From: JALHUB01 sp050010555
GTDB lineage: Bacteria; Chloroflexota; Dehalococcoidia; DSTF01; JALHUB01
Length of the DNA stretch: 51,848 bases
NCBI GenBank assembly: GCA_050010555.1
Contig: JBEKKV010000007.1
Coordinates: 1 to 51,848, forward strand
Reading direction: 5' to 3'
Part shown: in pieces, positions 41,072 to 49,343 of the stretch
Layout: each line of letters opens with the position of its first letter
Position numbering within the stretch: the stretch's first letter is position 1
Notes under the pieces: model-generated
Databases searched by the model: none
What the model was told of the DNA's origin: nothing
The model's input: only the letters and a program-made list of their open reading frames with translations
Made by a program: the position numbers and the translations under genes

Positions 41072-42247
41072 ATGAAGCCACGTCCCATTGCCGATAGGGT
41101 CCTGGCGCTTGGCGCCGTCGACTGGGACCGGCGGCTCTTCGACTCCCTGATCCCGCTTCCCGACGGCACCAGCTACAACGCCTACCTCGTCCAGGGCAGC
41201 GAGAAGACGGCCCTCCTCGACGCCGTCGACCCGGCGAAGCGCGAAGAGTTGCTCGCTCAGCTCGACAGCCTGCCGCCAATCGACCTCGTCGTCTCCCATC
41301 ACGCCGAACAGGACCACTCCGGCGTTTTGCCTGACATCCTGGCGCGCTATCCCGCCGCGAAGCTCGTCGCCTCCACGAAGGCGAAGGGCATCCTGCTCGA
41401 CCTGCTAGAGCTGCCGCAAGAAAGACTTGTCACGGTCGAGGATGGCGAAGAGCTCTCCCTGGGCGATAAGACGCTCCGCTTCCACTACATGCCCTGGGTG
41501 CACTGGCCGGAGACGATGGTCACCTGGCTGCCGCAGGACCGCGTCCTCTTCACCTGCGACCTCTTCGGCTCGCACCTCGCCACCTCCGACCTCTACGCCG
41601 ACGAAGCCGCCGTCTATGAGCCCGCCAAGCGCTACTACGCCGAAATCATGATGCCGTTCCGGCGCGCCATCGCCAAGCATCTGGACAAAGTGAGGGAAAT
41701 CGGTCCTTCCGTCATCGCGCCCAGTCACGGCCCCATCTACAAGCGCCCCGCCTTCATCATCGACGCCTACGACGAGTGGGTGTCCGCACCGCCGAAGAAC
41801 AAGGTGGTACTTCCTTACATAACAATGCACGGCAGCACCGGTCGCATGGTCGACCACCTCGTCGGCGCGCTTGTGGAACGCGGCGTCGGCGTCGACCAGT
41901 TCAACCTCGTGTCCACCGATATCGGCAAGTTCGCCGTCTCTCTCGTCGATGCCGCGACAATCGTCGTCGCCACGCCCACGGTCCTCGGCGGCCCGCACCC
42001 GAGCGTCCTCAGCGCCGTCCACCTGGCTGCGGCGCTCAACCCCAAGCTACGCTTTGCCGCCGTTATCGGCTCATACGGCTGGGGCGGCAAGGCCGTCGAC
42101 CAGATCGCGGCAGTCATCGCCCGCGCCGACATCGACATACTGGACGCAGTTCTCTGCAAGGGCCTGCCCCGCGACGCCGATTTCGTCGCTTTGGACAGCC
42201 TGGCCGAAGCGATCGCAGCCAGACATCGTTCGTTGGGCTTGAACTGA
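41072..42247 (+). CDS. Flavodiiron protein (FprA-type A-class flavoprotein)
   Basis: A 391-residue two-domain enzyme that reduces O2 or NO. The metallo-beta-lactamase-like diiron domain has a full ligand set: H77-x-E79-x-D81-H82 (HHAEQDHSG), H144 (PWVHWPET), D163 (TCDLFG) and H219 (PSHGPI). The flavodoxin domain starts at about residue 245 (ITMHGSTGRMVDHLV) and has PTVLGGPHP and GSYGWGGKAV for FMN. It has no rubredoxin extension. It would protect an anaerobe or microaerophile from oxygen or nitrosative stress. A TATACT box at about 40992 is a candidate promoter. Confidence 0.95.
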   Translation: MKPRPIADRVLALGAVDWDRRLFDSLIPLPDGTSYNAYLVQGSEKTALLDAVDPAKREELLAQLDSLPPIDLVVSHHAEQDHSGVLPDILARYPAAKLVASTKAKGILLDLLELPQERLVTVEDGEELSLGDKTLRFHYMPWVHWPETMVTWLPQDRVLFTCDLFGSHLATSDLYADEAAVYEPAKRYYAEIMMPFRRAIAKHLDKVREIGPSVIAPSHGPIYKRPAFIIDAYDEWVSAPPKNKVVLPYITMHGSTGRMVDHLVGALVERGVGVDQFNLVSTDIGKFAVSLVDAATIVVATPTVLGGPHPSVLSAVHLAAALNPKLRFAAVIGSYGWGGKAVDQIAAVIARADIDILDAVLCKGLPRDADFVALDSLAEAIAARHRSLGLN

Positions 42248-42284
42248 CGGCGTGGATTACGCCGCGTTAGCAGGTTTCGCGTAG

Positions 42285-42303
42285 AGCGGGCATCTTGCCC
42301 GCT
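42285..42303. repeat. REP-like hairpin AGCGGGCA-TCT-TGCCCGCT
   Basis: A perfect 8-bp inverted repeat with a GTAG at 42281-42284 immediately before. It is the second copy of the GCGGGCA type (first at 10532). A further hairpin GGCCAATC-TAAC-GATTGGCC follows just upstream of the acyl-CoA dehydrogenase ribosome site. Confidence 0.85.
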
Positions 42304-42353
42304 GACGTAGGCCGCGGCCAATCTAACGATTGGCCATCGAAAGGAGACAGGAG

Positions 42354-43586
42354 ATGGAAAGCCTTCTTACCGACGACCAGCGCAAGCTGCGCGATGAGGT
42401 CCGCGACTTCGTAAAGAGCGTCCCGCGACAGCTCCTCCTCGACATGGACGCCGGCGTCGCGCCTTACCCGAAGCAGTTCCTCGAAGAGGCCGGCCGGCGC
42501 AACCTCCTCGGCCTGCGCTTCCCCCAAAAGTACGGCGGCCGCGGCCTCGGCTGGCGGGAAGAGATGCTCGCCCTTGAGGAGATCGGCGTTCTCAGCACCA
42601 GCCTGCCTTGTCTCTACAGCCTCGTCAGCATCGTCGGCGAGGCGCTGACCCACTTCGGCACGCCGGAGCAGAACGAGCGTTGGCTGCGCCCCGCCCTCGC
42701 CGGGGAACGCGCCGTCGCCGAGGCCCTCACCGAGCCCCGTGGCGGCTCCGACTTCTTCGGCGCTGCCACCCGCGCCCGTCGCGACGGCGATTGCTGGCTG
42801 CTCAACGGCCAGAAGCGCTTCATCGTCGGCGCCGAGGGCGCCGACTACTTCTTTGCCTACGCCCGCACCTCGGAGACCGCTCCCCCGCACGAGTCCATCA
42901 GCTCCTTCATCGTTGAGCGAAGCCCCAACGTCGAAGTGCAGCACGTCTACGGCCTCCTGGGCATGCGCGGCGGCGGCACCGGCCGCGTCTACTTCCGCGA
43001 CGCCCGCGTCCCCGTCGAAAACCTCGTCGGGCCGGAGAACGGCGGCGCCACCGTCTTCAACCAGATGATGATCCCCGAGCGAATGACCAGCGCCGGCGGC
43101 GCCCTCGGCATGGCCCGCGCCGGCCTTGAGATAGCCGCCCGCTACGCCGACCAGCGCAAGGCTTTCGGACAGAAGATCCGCCGCTTCGAAGGCGTCAGCT
43201 TCAAGATCGCCGACAGCCTCACCCAGCTCGACGCCGCTCGCGCCCTCTGCTACGCCGCCGCGCACGCCATCGACACCAACGACGACCCGGGACGCGTCCG
43301 CCGCCTGGTCTCAGAGGCCAAGAAATTCGCCACCGATATGGCATGGAAGGTCATCAACGACGCCATGCAGGTCATGGGAGGCATTGGCTACACCAACGTC
43401 TATCCCATCGAGCGCCTGCTCCGCGACGCCCGTCTCCTCATGATCTGGACTGGCACCAACGAGATCATGAACCTGCTCATCCAGCACGAGTACTACATCG
43501 AGATGGGGCGTCCCTCGTCCGCGGCTCGCAACGTCGAAGCCGACGCCGCCGGCTGGGAGCTGCCGGACGAAAAAGTCTACGAATAG
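42354..43586 (+). CDS. Acyl-CoA dehydrogenase
   Basis: A 410-residue flavoprotein that oxidises acyl-CoA to enoyl-CoA. The N-terminal helical, middle beta and C-terminal helical domains are complete. Visible family signatures are TEPRGGSDFFGAATRA with the Ser of the FAD/substrate site and the C-terminal QVMGGIGYTNVYPIERLLRDARL. In the catalytic loop the motif reads WTGTNEI (about residue 364), so the Glu found as YEGT in medium- and short-chain enzymes is absent; the base may be elsewhere, as in isovaleryl-type enzymes. GGAGACAGGAG precedes the ATG. The substrate is not predictable; nearby thiolase genes suit fatty-acid or branched-chain catabolism. Confidence 0.93.
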   Translation: MESLLTDDQRKLRDEVRDFVKSVPRQLLLDMDAGVAPYPKQFLEEAGRRNLLGLRFPQKYGGRGLGWREEMLALEEIGVLSTSLPCLYSLVSIVGEALTHFGTPEQNERWLRPALAGERAVAEALTEPRGGSDFFGAATRARRDGDCWLLNGQKRFIVGAEGADYFFAYARTSETAPPHESISSFIVERSPNVEVQHVYGLLGMRGGGTGRVYFRDARVPVENLVGPENGGATVFNQMMIPERMTSAGGALGMARAGLEIAARYADQRKAFGQKIRRFEGVSFKIADSLTQLDAARALCYAAAHAIDTNDDPGRVRRLVSEAKKFATDMAWKVINDAMQVMGGIGYTNVYPIERLLRDARLLMIWTGTNEIMNLLIQHEYYIEMGRPSSAARNVEADAAGWELPDEKVYE

Positions 43587-43628
43587 CGACCCCTGCCTCG
43601 CAACCGGGCGGTCCCAGGAGAAAATGTA

Positions 43629-43650
43629 CCGGAGGACTAAAGTCCTCCGG
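43629..43650. repeat. REP-like hairpin CCGGAGGACT-AA-AGTCCTCCGG
   Basis: A perfect 10-bp inverted repeat between the converging acyl-CoA dehydrogenase and PrsW genes. It is the fourth copy of the GGAGGACT type, with AA instead of TT or TC at the centre and GTAC in the place of GTAG. Confidence 0.85.
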
Positions 43651-43681
43651 TCGGGGATGGACAGACAAACGACGTGTGCGC

Positions 43682-44536
43682 CTACCCCGGCTGCGGCGAA
43701 CATCCCGGCACGAACAGCGCCCGTCGATTGGCCGCCTCGTTCACCATGTGGAACAGCAGCGCCAGGCTCACCAGCGCGATGATCCCGCTGCCCACCTCTA
43801 TCCCCAGCAACTCGATCGCCGTTGGCCCCGTCGGGCTGTTGAATATGTCCCAGAAGGCGTGGAACAGCACCGCCGCTGTGAACGCCGCCACGACCGGCAG
43901 ATTGATGACGCGCCGGCCCGCCTTCTCCCGCTCCCGCCACAGCACCGCGCAGACAAGCCCCGTCCACGCCCCGTGACCCGCCGGCGACAGCAGCCCCCGC
44001 GCGATGAGCGTCACATCCACATTGCCTATCCCACCCGACCCATGTGCCGCCGCAAAACCGTAGCCGATAGTCTCCAGCCCCGCGAATCCCATTCCCGCCG
44101 CTACGCCGAAGATCACCCCGTCCGCCTCCGAGCAATAGCGCCCGTGGAAGTAAATGCCCAGGGGAACGATCAGCTTCGCGCTCTCTTCGATCATGCCCAC
44201 CCCGAACATCTGCGCCGTGCCCAGACTTCGCAGCGTCGCGTACTCCAGCGTCGCCGCGACCGTCACCCCGAGCATGCCTCCCCAGAGAAAGCACATCGCG
44301 ACGATGCTTGTCGGAATATCGCGCCCGGGCTCCCGTTCATACACGTACGACACGAACGCCATCGGCACGACGAATGCGCCGACGACGATGACGGTCGGGA
44401 CATACGACGGATTGTTCGTGCCCCTCACCAGCGCCGTCAGCAAGAAAAACAGCGCCGTTCCACCGAGGAGGACGCGGAAAGAGTTGCGCCGGTAGAAGGG
44501 AACCGAGCGATTTGGTGGGGTCATCTGGCTTTCCAT
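43682..44536 (-). CDS. PrsW-family intramembrane metalloprotease
   Basis: A 284-residue membrane protein with about eight helices. The PrsW signature is complete: MIEESAK (E117, E118, K121), GFAGLETIGY (E155) and FHAFWD (His, about residue 230). PrsW-type proteases cut membrane proteins such as anti-sigma factors. GGAGG lies before the ATG. Its promoter region is shared with the divergent cyclase gene; a TATAAT on the minus strand (44614-44619) is a likely -10. A target in this genome is unknown; the ECF/DUF5667-like pair here has no membrane helix. Confidence 0.9.
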   Translation of the reverse strand: MESQMTPPNRSVPFYRRNSFRVLLGGTALFFLLTALVRGTNNPSYVPTVIVVGAFVVPMAFVSYVYEREPGRDIPTSIVAMCFLWGGMLGVTVAATLEYATLRSLGTAQMFGVGMIEESAKLIVPLGIYFHGRYCSEADGVIFGVAAGMGFAGLETIGYGFAAAHGSGGIGNVDVTLIARGLLSPAGHGAWTGLVCAVLWREREKAGRRVINLPVVAAFTAAVLFHAFWDIFNSPTGPTAIELLGIEVGSGIIALVSLALLFHMVNEAANRRALFVPGCSPQPG

Positions 44537-44613
44537 CCGCTGCCTCCATCAGCGACGCCGGAAGGAGCTGGCGAGCCTAGAAAGAGTCCTTCGTCCGGCT
44601 CCCTCAATGCTTG

Positions 44614-44662
44614 AATTATAGCACTCGGCCTGCCCCCGATATCGCATGCTATAATCTCGGCG
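44614..44662. promoter_or_regulatory. Divergent promoter region of PrsW and cyclase genes
   Basis: A minus-strand TATAAT (44614-44619) faces PrsW, and a plus-strand TATAAT (44650-44655) is followed by exactly 7 nt and the ATG of the cyclase gene. The latter predicts a leaderless transcript. I see no good -35 for either. Confidence 0.6.
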
Positions 44663-45292
44663 ATGGAGGCGTTCGACATCTCGATGCCGCTTCGGCCCGG
44701 GATGATAATCTATCCCGGCGACGCACCCCTGCGGATAGAACGCTCCCACTCCATCGCCCGCGGCGACCCCTACAACCTCACCCGGCTGCAGCTCGGCGCC
44801 CACGCCGGCACCCACGTCGACGCGCCGCTGCACTTCATCGAAGGGGCCGCCGACGTCACAGCCCTGCCGCTGGGCGCCCTCATCGGCGCTGCCCACGTCA
44901 TCGATGCCACCGCCGTCACAACCGATATCGATGCCGCGATCTTGGAGCGGCTCGATATCCCGCCCTACGCCCGCCGCCTCCTCTTCAAGACGCCGAACTC
45001 GTTTCTCTGGGACCGCCCGGACTTCTCCGACGACTTCATCGGCATTACCGCCGATGCTGCCCGCCTCCTGGTCTCGAAAGGAATGGAGCTGGTGGGCATG
45101 GACTACCTGTCCATCGCGCCCAACTCTGACCCGGCCTCTACCCATCGCGTCTTCCTGGAAGCCGGCGTCGTCATCCTCGAAGGCATCGACCTCCGGCACG
45201 TCCGACCCGGCTCCTACGAGCTCGTCTGCCTGCCGCTTCGCATCCCGGGCAGCGACGGCGCTCCCGCCCGCGCCGTCCTTCTTCGCCGGTAG
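44663..45292 (+). CDS. Cyclase-family (kynurenine-formamidase-like) metal-dependent hydrolase
   Basis: A 209-residue protein of the cyclase family. The metal-binding motif HAGTHVDAPLHF gives H47, H51, D53 and H57, which is the family pattern H-x-G-T-H-x-D-x-P-x-H. Members hydrolyse amides or lactones, such as N-formylkynurenine in bacterial KynB, but the substrate of this one is not evident and no other kynurenine genes are near. It begins directly after a -10 box, so the transcript is probably leaderless. It may have its own single-gene unit. Confidence 0.88.
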   Translation: MEAFDISMPLRPGMIIYPGDAPLRIERSHSIARGDPYNLTRLQLGAHAGTHVDAPLHFIEGAADVTALPLGALIGAAHVIDATAVTTDIDAAILERLDIPPYARRLLFKTPNSFLWDRPDFSDDFIGITADAARLLVSKGMELVGMDYLSIAPNSDPASTHRVFLEAGVVILEGIDLRHVRPGSYELVCLPLRIPGSDGAPARAVLLRR

Positions 45293-45430
45293 AGTCCTGC
45301 CATCCCCACTGCTCTCCCGGCCCACAGGCGTTCCTTCACGTTACCTCGACATCGTCGCGCCGGCGGATCACCAAAAATGCACGTCCCCGCGTCTATGATC
45401 CGTAGTGAAGGCAGTGAAAGGAGAAGCACG

Positions 45431-45727
45431 ATGATTTACGTTTCCACGTTGACCTGGAGGCGGGGCATAGCCGCCGCGCAGATGGACGAAGCGTTGAAGC
45501 GCCGCGCCGAGTACGAGTTCCCGGCCGGCCTGAAGCGACTGGGCGAGTACTGGCCTGCTGGCCCCATAATCGTCACCCTCATATTCGAAGTCGACAGCTT
45601 CGCGCCCGTCATGCAGTTCACTACCGACTGGCACGACGTGTTCGATATCGCCGTCTACCCGGCGACAACCGCCGAAGAGGGCCTGGCGCTCGGAGCAGAG
45701 GCGCTGGAGCGGCGCAAAGCCGCCTAG
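45431..45727 (+). CDS. DUF3303-like small protein
   Basis: A 98-residue soluble protein. It has the ferredoxin-like pattern of DUF3303 proteins: an N-terminal strand MIYVSTLTWRRG, a helix, GLKRLGEYWPAGPIIVTLIFEVDS and a C-terminal WHDVFDIAVYPATTAEEGL. Function is unknown. AAAGGAG precedes the ATG, and a TATGAT box lies about 35 nt upstream. A long terminator-like hairpin follows the gene, so it is probably transcribed alone. Confidence 0.65.
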   Translation: MIYVSTLTWRRGIAAAQMDEALKRRAEYEFPAGLKRLGEYWPAGPIIVTLIFEVDSFAPVMQFTTDWHDVFDIAVYPATTAEEGLALGAEALERRKAA

Positions 45728-45759
45728 CCCCGCCGCCTACGCGCGCTCGACATAAACAG

Positions 45760-45816
45760 ACGGCCGCTGCGCCTTCTCCCATGGGTCGGGAGGAAGCGCA
45801 ACGGCCGTTCATTTTA
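45760..45816 (+). terminator. Long terminator-like hairpin
   Basis: Arms ACGGCCG...CTTC and GGAAG...CGGCCGT form a long imperfect stem around a short loop, followed by TTCATTTTAG. It lies 33 nt after the DUF3303-like gene. Confidence 0.6.
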
Positions 45817-46015
45817 GCGTCGACAAGCAGAGCGCCCTTGGGCCCGGAGTCACTACCCATTCCTGAGCCGGGGCGTGTTCAGGCGGGCCGTCTGGCACCA
45901 CCCGCACGTTCATGCCATACTGCACGGTGGCGGTCGGGGGCGACGTGGTCCTCGTCGCGATGACGTCTTTCGGACGCAAGTGATGATGCTTCTTGGCCTG
46001 CGTTTATCATCCGCC
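45817..46015. other. Intergenic stretch before the L,D-transpeptidase gene
   Basis: I see no gene. An in-frame extension of the following gene is open but has no ribosome site and would place charged residues before its signal peptide. TATCAT at 46005-46010 is a possible -10 close to the chosen start. Confidence 0.35.
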
Positions 46016-46600
46016 ATGCGCTTGCGTCTCCTCGCCTCGACGCTCTTCATTGCTGTCGGCTGCACGGTCGCTCTCCTGGCTGTCGCCTGCGGAGGGGGGG
46101 CCTCACCCGACGCAAAGGGTCACGCTGCCATCAACCCGTCCGCTAGCTCGATGGCGGAAATGCACGCGGAGTCGATTCGCAGGCCGCCAACGTCGGACGG
46201 CAGTACGCCGCCTGCGTCTGGGGAGTGGATAGACGTAGACGTCACGAACTTCGTCGTCCGGTTGATGGACGGTAAGTGGGTGGTGGCCAGAATCTCGCCC
46301 GTTGCCGTCGGCGAAAAGATCGACACCGGCGACTACGCCTCCACGCAGACCGGCCTGTTCCACGTTTACGAGAAGAACAGCGACCTGACGTTAGACACGC
46401 AATACGGCGCGTACATCAGTCATTGGGTGGGCTTCGACCCCGACAAAGCGAACGGCTTCCACTCGTTCCCAAAGGACGCCGACGGGAACGTCGTGGACGC
46501 CACTACGGGCCGCGTCAGCAACGGCTGCATCCGCACAGCATCGCCGGAAGAGATCTTCGACTTTGCGCAGATAGGCATGCCTGTCTACGTGCACTGGTGA
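46016..46600 (+). CDS. L,D-transpeptidase (YkuD/ErfK-type) lipoprotein
   Basis: A 194-residue lipoprotein. Its lipobox LAVAC ends at Cys 25 after a hydrophobic signal. A low-complexity linker leads to the catalytic domain, which has the His in FHSFPKD and the catalytic Cys in SNGCIRTASPEE (the family pattern is S-H/N-G-C-h-R). Such enzymes make 3-3 crosslinks in peptidoglycan or anchor proteins to it, which implies a cell wall. I chose the ATG that gives MRLRLLAS because it starts a compact signal peptide; ATG codons at 45983 and 45986 would add about ten residues. No Shine-Dalgarno is visible, so a leaderless start is possible. Confidence 0.88.
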   Translation: MRLRLLASTLFIAVGCTVALLAVACGGGASPDAKGHAAINPSASSMAEMHAESIRRPPTSDGSTPPASGEWIDVDVTNFVVRLMDGKWVVARISPVAVGEKIDTGDYASTQTGLFHVYEKNSDLTLDTQYGAYISHWVGFDPDKANGFHSFPKDADGNVVDATTGRVSNGCIRTASPEEIFDFAQIGMPVYVHW

Positions 46601-46729
46601 GCTTGCCCTGAGACATGTGGCTGCGCACCGACGTCCCACGTGGCGCGCCTCGGCACAACAAGCAGCGCATTCGTCGCCCCGATATCGGCTAGCTCTGGCT
46701 TCTCCTGTACCGGCTCCGCCAATCTGTCG

Positions 46730-46742
46730 TATGATTGACTTA
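46730..46742 (+). promoter_or_regulatory. -10 element for the ABC ATPase gene
   Basis: TATGAT at 46730-46735 is followed by exactly 7 nt and an in-frame GTG at 46743. This is the same spacing as at mutL and the cyclase gene. Confidence 0.4.
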
Positions 46743-47912
46743 GTGCGCCGGAGGGAGCGGGAAGATCGTCGGCGAGACGCGCACAAGGCGGCGGCTCCCA
46801 GCTCCAGAACCCCATCGCAACGCAGCCAGGAGATAGCACATCGCATGTTCATGACTGATCTGCCCGGCGAGAGCGACATCGCCGTCCAGGATGCCAGCAT
46901 CGTTTGCCGCGATCTCACCAAGGTTTATGGTGGCGCGCCCCCGGCAGGCGGCCCACCCGGCGGTCGCCCCAATGGCGGGCCACCACCAGGCGCGCTCCCA
47001 CGCAAGCCCGGCCAGTCGGTGCGGGCGGTGGACGCGCTCACGCTAGTCGTGAAGCGAGGCGAGTTCTTCGGTCTGCTCGGTCCGAACGGCGCGGGCAAGT
47101 CGACAACCATCGGCATGCTCACCACGCGCGTCATCCCCACTTCCGGGCAAGCGTTCGTTGACGGCATCGACGTTGTCAAACAGCCGGCGCTGGCGCGCAC
47201 CCAACTGGCATCGGTCACGCAGACGATCACTCTCGACCGTAGCCTGACGGTCTTCGACAATCTCTACTTCCACGGCCGTTATTTCAGCCTTTCGCGCGGC
47301 GAGTCGCGACGGCGAGCTCAGCAAATGATCGAGCGTTTCAATCTCGAGGATAAGGCGCACGCGATGGTTGACACGCTCAGCGGCGGCCTCGCCCAGCGGC
47401 TGCAGATCGCTCGTGCGCTGCTGCACGAGCCCTCCGTGCTCTTCCTCGACGAGCCGACCGCCGGCCTCGACCCGCAATCGCGGCTGGCGCTGTGGGACCT
47501 CGCCCGTGAAATGAACCGCAGCGGCCGCACGATCCTGCTCACTACACATGACATGGAAGAAGCCGACGTTCTCTGCGAGCGAATCGCCGTAATCGACCAC
47601 GGCAAGCTGCTGGCGCTCGACGCGCCCGTCAGGCTGAAGGCGACGGTGGGAGCGCAACGCATCGTCACGGTCACCCTCGGGAGCGCAGACGGCGGCGGCG
47701 CGCGCACGAGGATCGAGAAGATCGCCGCTGTTAATCGCGTCGAGGCCGATGGTCGCACCCTCAGGGTCTACGCAGATGTTGAGCAAGGGCTGGTGCCCGC
47801 AGTGGTCAACGCCGTGTCCGACGCGGGCGAAGAGCTCCGTGACCTCTCCGTTTCCGAGCCCACACTCGAAGCCGTCTATCTCAAATTGACGGGAAGGGAA
47901 TACCGGGTATGA
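46743..47912 (+). CDS. ABC transporter ATP-binding protein with Pro/Gly-rich insertion
   Basis: A 389-residue exporter ATPase of the DrrA/CcmA type. Walker A is LGPNGAGKST, followed by a Q-loop (SVTQT), signature LSGGLAQRLQIARAL, Walker B VLFLDEPTAGLDPQ and the H-loop TTHDMEE. A C-terminal domain of about 90 residues follows. Between the first strand (LTKVYGG) and the second (VRAVDALTLVVKRGE) sits a low-complexity Pro/Gly/Ala segment of about 30 residues (about 63-92), which is unusual for this family. I prefer the GTG 7 nt after a -10 box; ATG 46845, with AGGAG about 13 nt upstream, is the alternative and would remove a basic N-terminus of 34 residues. Its end overlaps the permease gene (ATGA). 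Confidence 0.9.
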   Translation: MRRREREDRRRDAHKAAAPSSRTPSQRSQEIAHRMFMTDLPGESDIAVQDASIVCRDLTKVYGGAPPAGGPPGGRPNGGPPPGALPRKPGQSVRAVDALTLVVKRGEFFGLLGPNGAGKSTTIGMLTTRVIPTSGQAFVDGIDVVKQPALARTQLASVTQTITLDRSLTVFDNLYFHGRYFSLSRGESRRRAQQMIERFNLEDKAHAMVDTLSGGLAQRLQIARALLHEPSVLFLDEPTAGLDPQSRLALWDLAREMNRSGRTILLTTHDMEEADVLCERIAVIDHGKLLALDAPVRLKATVGAQRIVTVTLGSADGGGARTRIEKIAAVNRVEADGRTLRVYADVEQGLVPAVVNAVSDAGEELRDLSVSEPTLEAVYLKLTGREYRV

Positions 47913-48751
47913 CCACCATCGAGCCTGCGCGCCCTGCTCGAGCGTTGACCACGACCATGCAGTTTCAAAGCGCCTTCGCGCTCGTGTCGCGAGACATCGC
48001 CGTGCTTTTCCAGAACGCCATCACCTTCGTTCTCCGTACGGCGATGCAGCCTGCCCTGTTCGCGTTTGTGTTTGCATACGTCTTTCCCCGCATCGGCTTC
48101 GGCGTCGGTGGCAGTGCGCGCAGTGGCAGCTCAAGCTTCGGGAACGTTCTGCTGCCCGGACTGATGGCGAACACGTTGATGTTCCAGGGCATTCAGGCCG
48201 TCGCCCTGCCGCTCGTGCAGGAGTTCTCGTTTAGCAAGGAGATCGAAGACCGCGTCATGGCACCCGTTCCGACCTGGGCCGTCGCCGCCGCCAAGATCAT
48301 AAGCGGTGCGATTCAAGGCTGTCTGGCGGCCATACTTGTCGTCCCCGCCGTCTGGCTCGCGACCGACGGCGCAATCGACCCGAATTGGGGACATCCCCTC
48401 ACGCTGATCTCGATCGTCGTCCTGGGAGCGCTGTGCGGCGCGTCAATGGGGTTGTTGCTGGGGACAGTCGTTAGCCCTAGGTCGATCAACCTGCTCTTTG
48501 CGCTGCTTGTCCTCCCGCTGACGCTACTCGGCTGCGTGTACTACCCGTGGTCGGCACTGCATACGCTGCGCTGGCTCCAGATCGCGGTGCTGTTCAACCC
48601 GGTCGTTTACATGAGCGAAGGCCTGCGCGCTTCACTGGCGCCCCAGTTTGGCCACATCAGCCTCTGGGCTGTGTATGGCCTGCTCATCACCGGTCTCTGT
48701 GTAATGACACTGGTCGGCGAGCGTCTCTTCAAGAACAGGGTGATCAGCTAG
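47909..48751 (+). CDS. ABC-2 type transporter permease
   Basis: A 280-residue membrane protein with six helices and the ABC-2 pattern: an N-terminal cytoplasmic segment, and a C-terminal LNPVVYMSEGLRASL motif typical of DrrB/NodJ-like permeases (here FNPVVYMSEGLRASL). It overlaps the ATPase gene by 4 nt, so the pair forms an exporter of drugs, lipids or polysaccharide; the substrate is unknown. No further transporter gene follows. Confidence 0.92.
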   Translation: MTTIEPARPARALTTTMQFQSAFALVSRDIAVLFQNAITFVLRTAMQPALFAFVFAYVFPRIGFGVGGSARSGSSSFGNVLLPGLMANTLMFQGIQAVALPLVQEFSFSKEIEDRVMAPVPTWAVAAAKIISGAIQGCLAAILVVPAVWLATDGAIDPNWGHPLTLISIVVLGALCGASMGLLLGTVVSPRSINLLFALLVLPLTLLGCVYYPWSALHTLRWLQIAVLFNPVVYMSEGLRASLAPQFGHISLWAVYGLLITGLCVMTLVGERLFKNRVIS

Positions 48752-49095
48752 CATCACTGCCGCGCTGGAGCTGGCGTGGAAGTCGACATGTGACCACAAA
48801 CCGGGGCCGGCGAAGCCCACTCGTCGAACTCGGTGACAATCTCGTCCTTTGTCGTCGACGTCGTAGGCGAAAGCATCGCCTTAGCATGGCCCGCTCCGCT
48901 TCGTGCGTGCGCTTTTCTTGCGTCTTTCTGAACAGAGTATAGCATGAATCGCTAAACCGTAGACACAGGTCCTATCCATGGGACGGGGAGAAGACGCTAT
49001 TTGGTCAACGACACCTCTTGACATCGCATGGTACAATAAGCACAGCTTAAGATACGTAGAATCCTATAAGTCCTGCATGTGGCAGGAGCTTAGCG
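48752..49095. other. Intergenic region of about 340 bp
   Basis: I see no supported gene; the small open frames on both strands lack ribosome sites. An extended -10 promoter, TGG plus TACAAT (49029-49037), would start transcription near 49044 and read into the next small gene. Confidence 0.45.
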
Positions 49096-49317
49096 ATGAG
49101 CCGCAAAATCGTCCGTCGGGGAATCCTCACCACCGGTCCACTTACTGTCACTATAATCCCTCCCGATCCTCTAAGATTCTTCAACCCATTTCGCGCTAAC
49201 ACAACCGTCAGCCGCTTCGGCTTTACCACCTGCACCCGCGCAGACAGTCTCTGGGCTCGCGCCAGGATGCGCGGAGAGGGGGCAGCATCAGGCGTGTCCG
49301 TTCCCGACCCTGTTTGA
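49096..49317 (+). CDS. Possible small hypothetical protein
   Basis: A 73-residue open frame with AGGAG 9 nt before its ATG and an extended -10 box about 60 nt upstream. The sequence (MSRKIVRRGILTTGPLTVTI) is basic and unfamiliar, with no signal peptide. It ends 26 nt before the DUF3870-like gene, so the two may form one unit. Could also be a leader region with a chance frame. Confidence 0.35.
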   Translation: MSRKIVRRGILTTGPLTVTIIPPDPLRFFNPFRANTTVSRFGFTTCTRADSLWARARMRGEGAASGVSVPDPV

Positions 49318-49343
49318 AGGGACTTAACGCAAGGAGGCATCAA

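Noticed and set aside
48754..48945. Small open frames on both strands after the ABC permease gene
   Set aside because: No ribosome sites, overlapping frames on both strands and no recognisable product.
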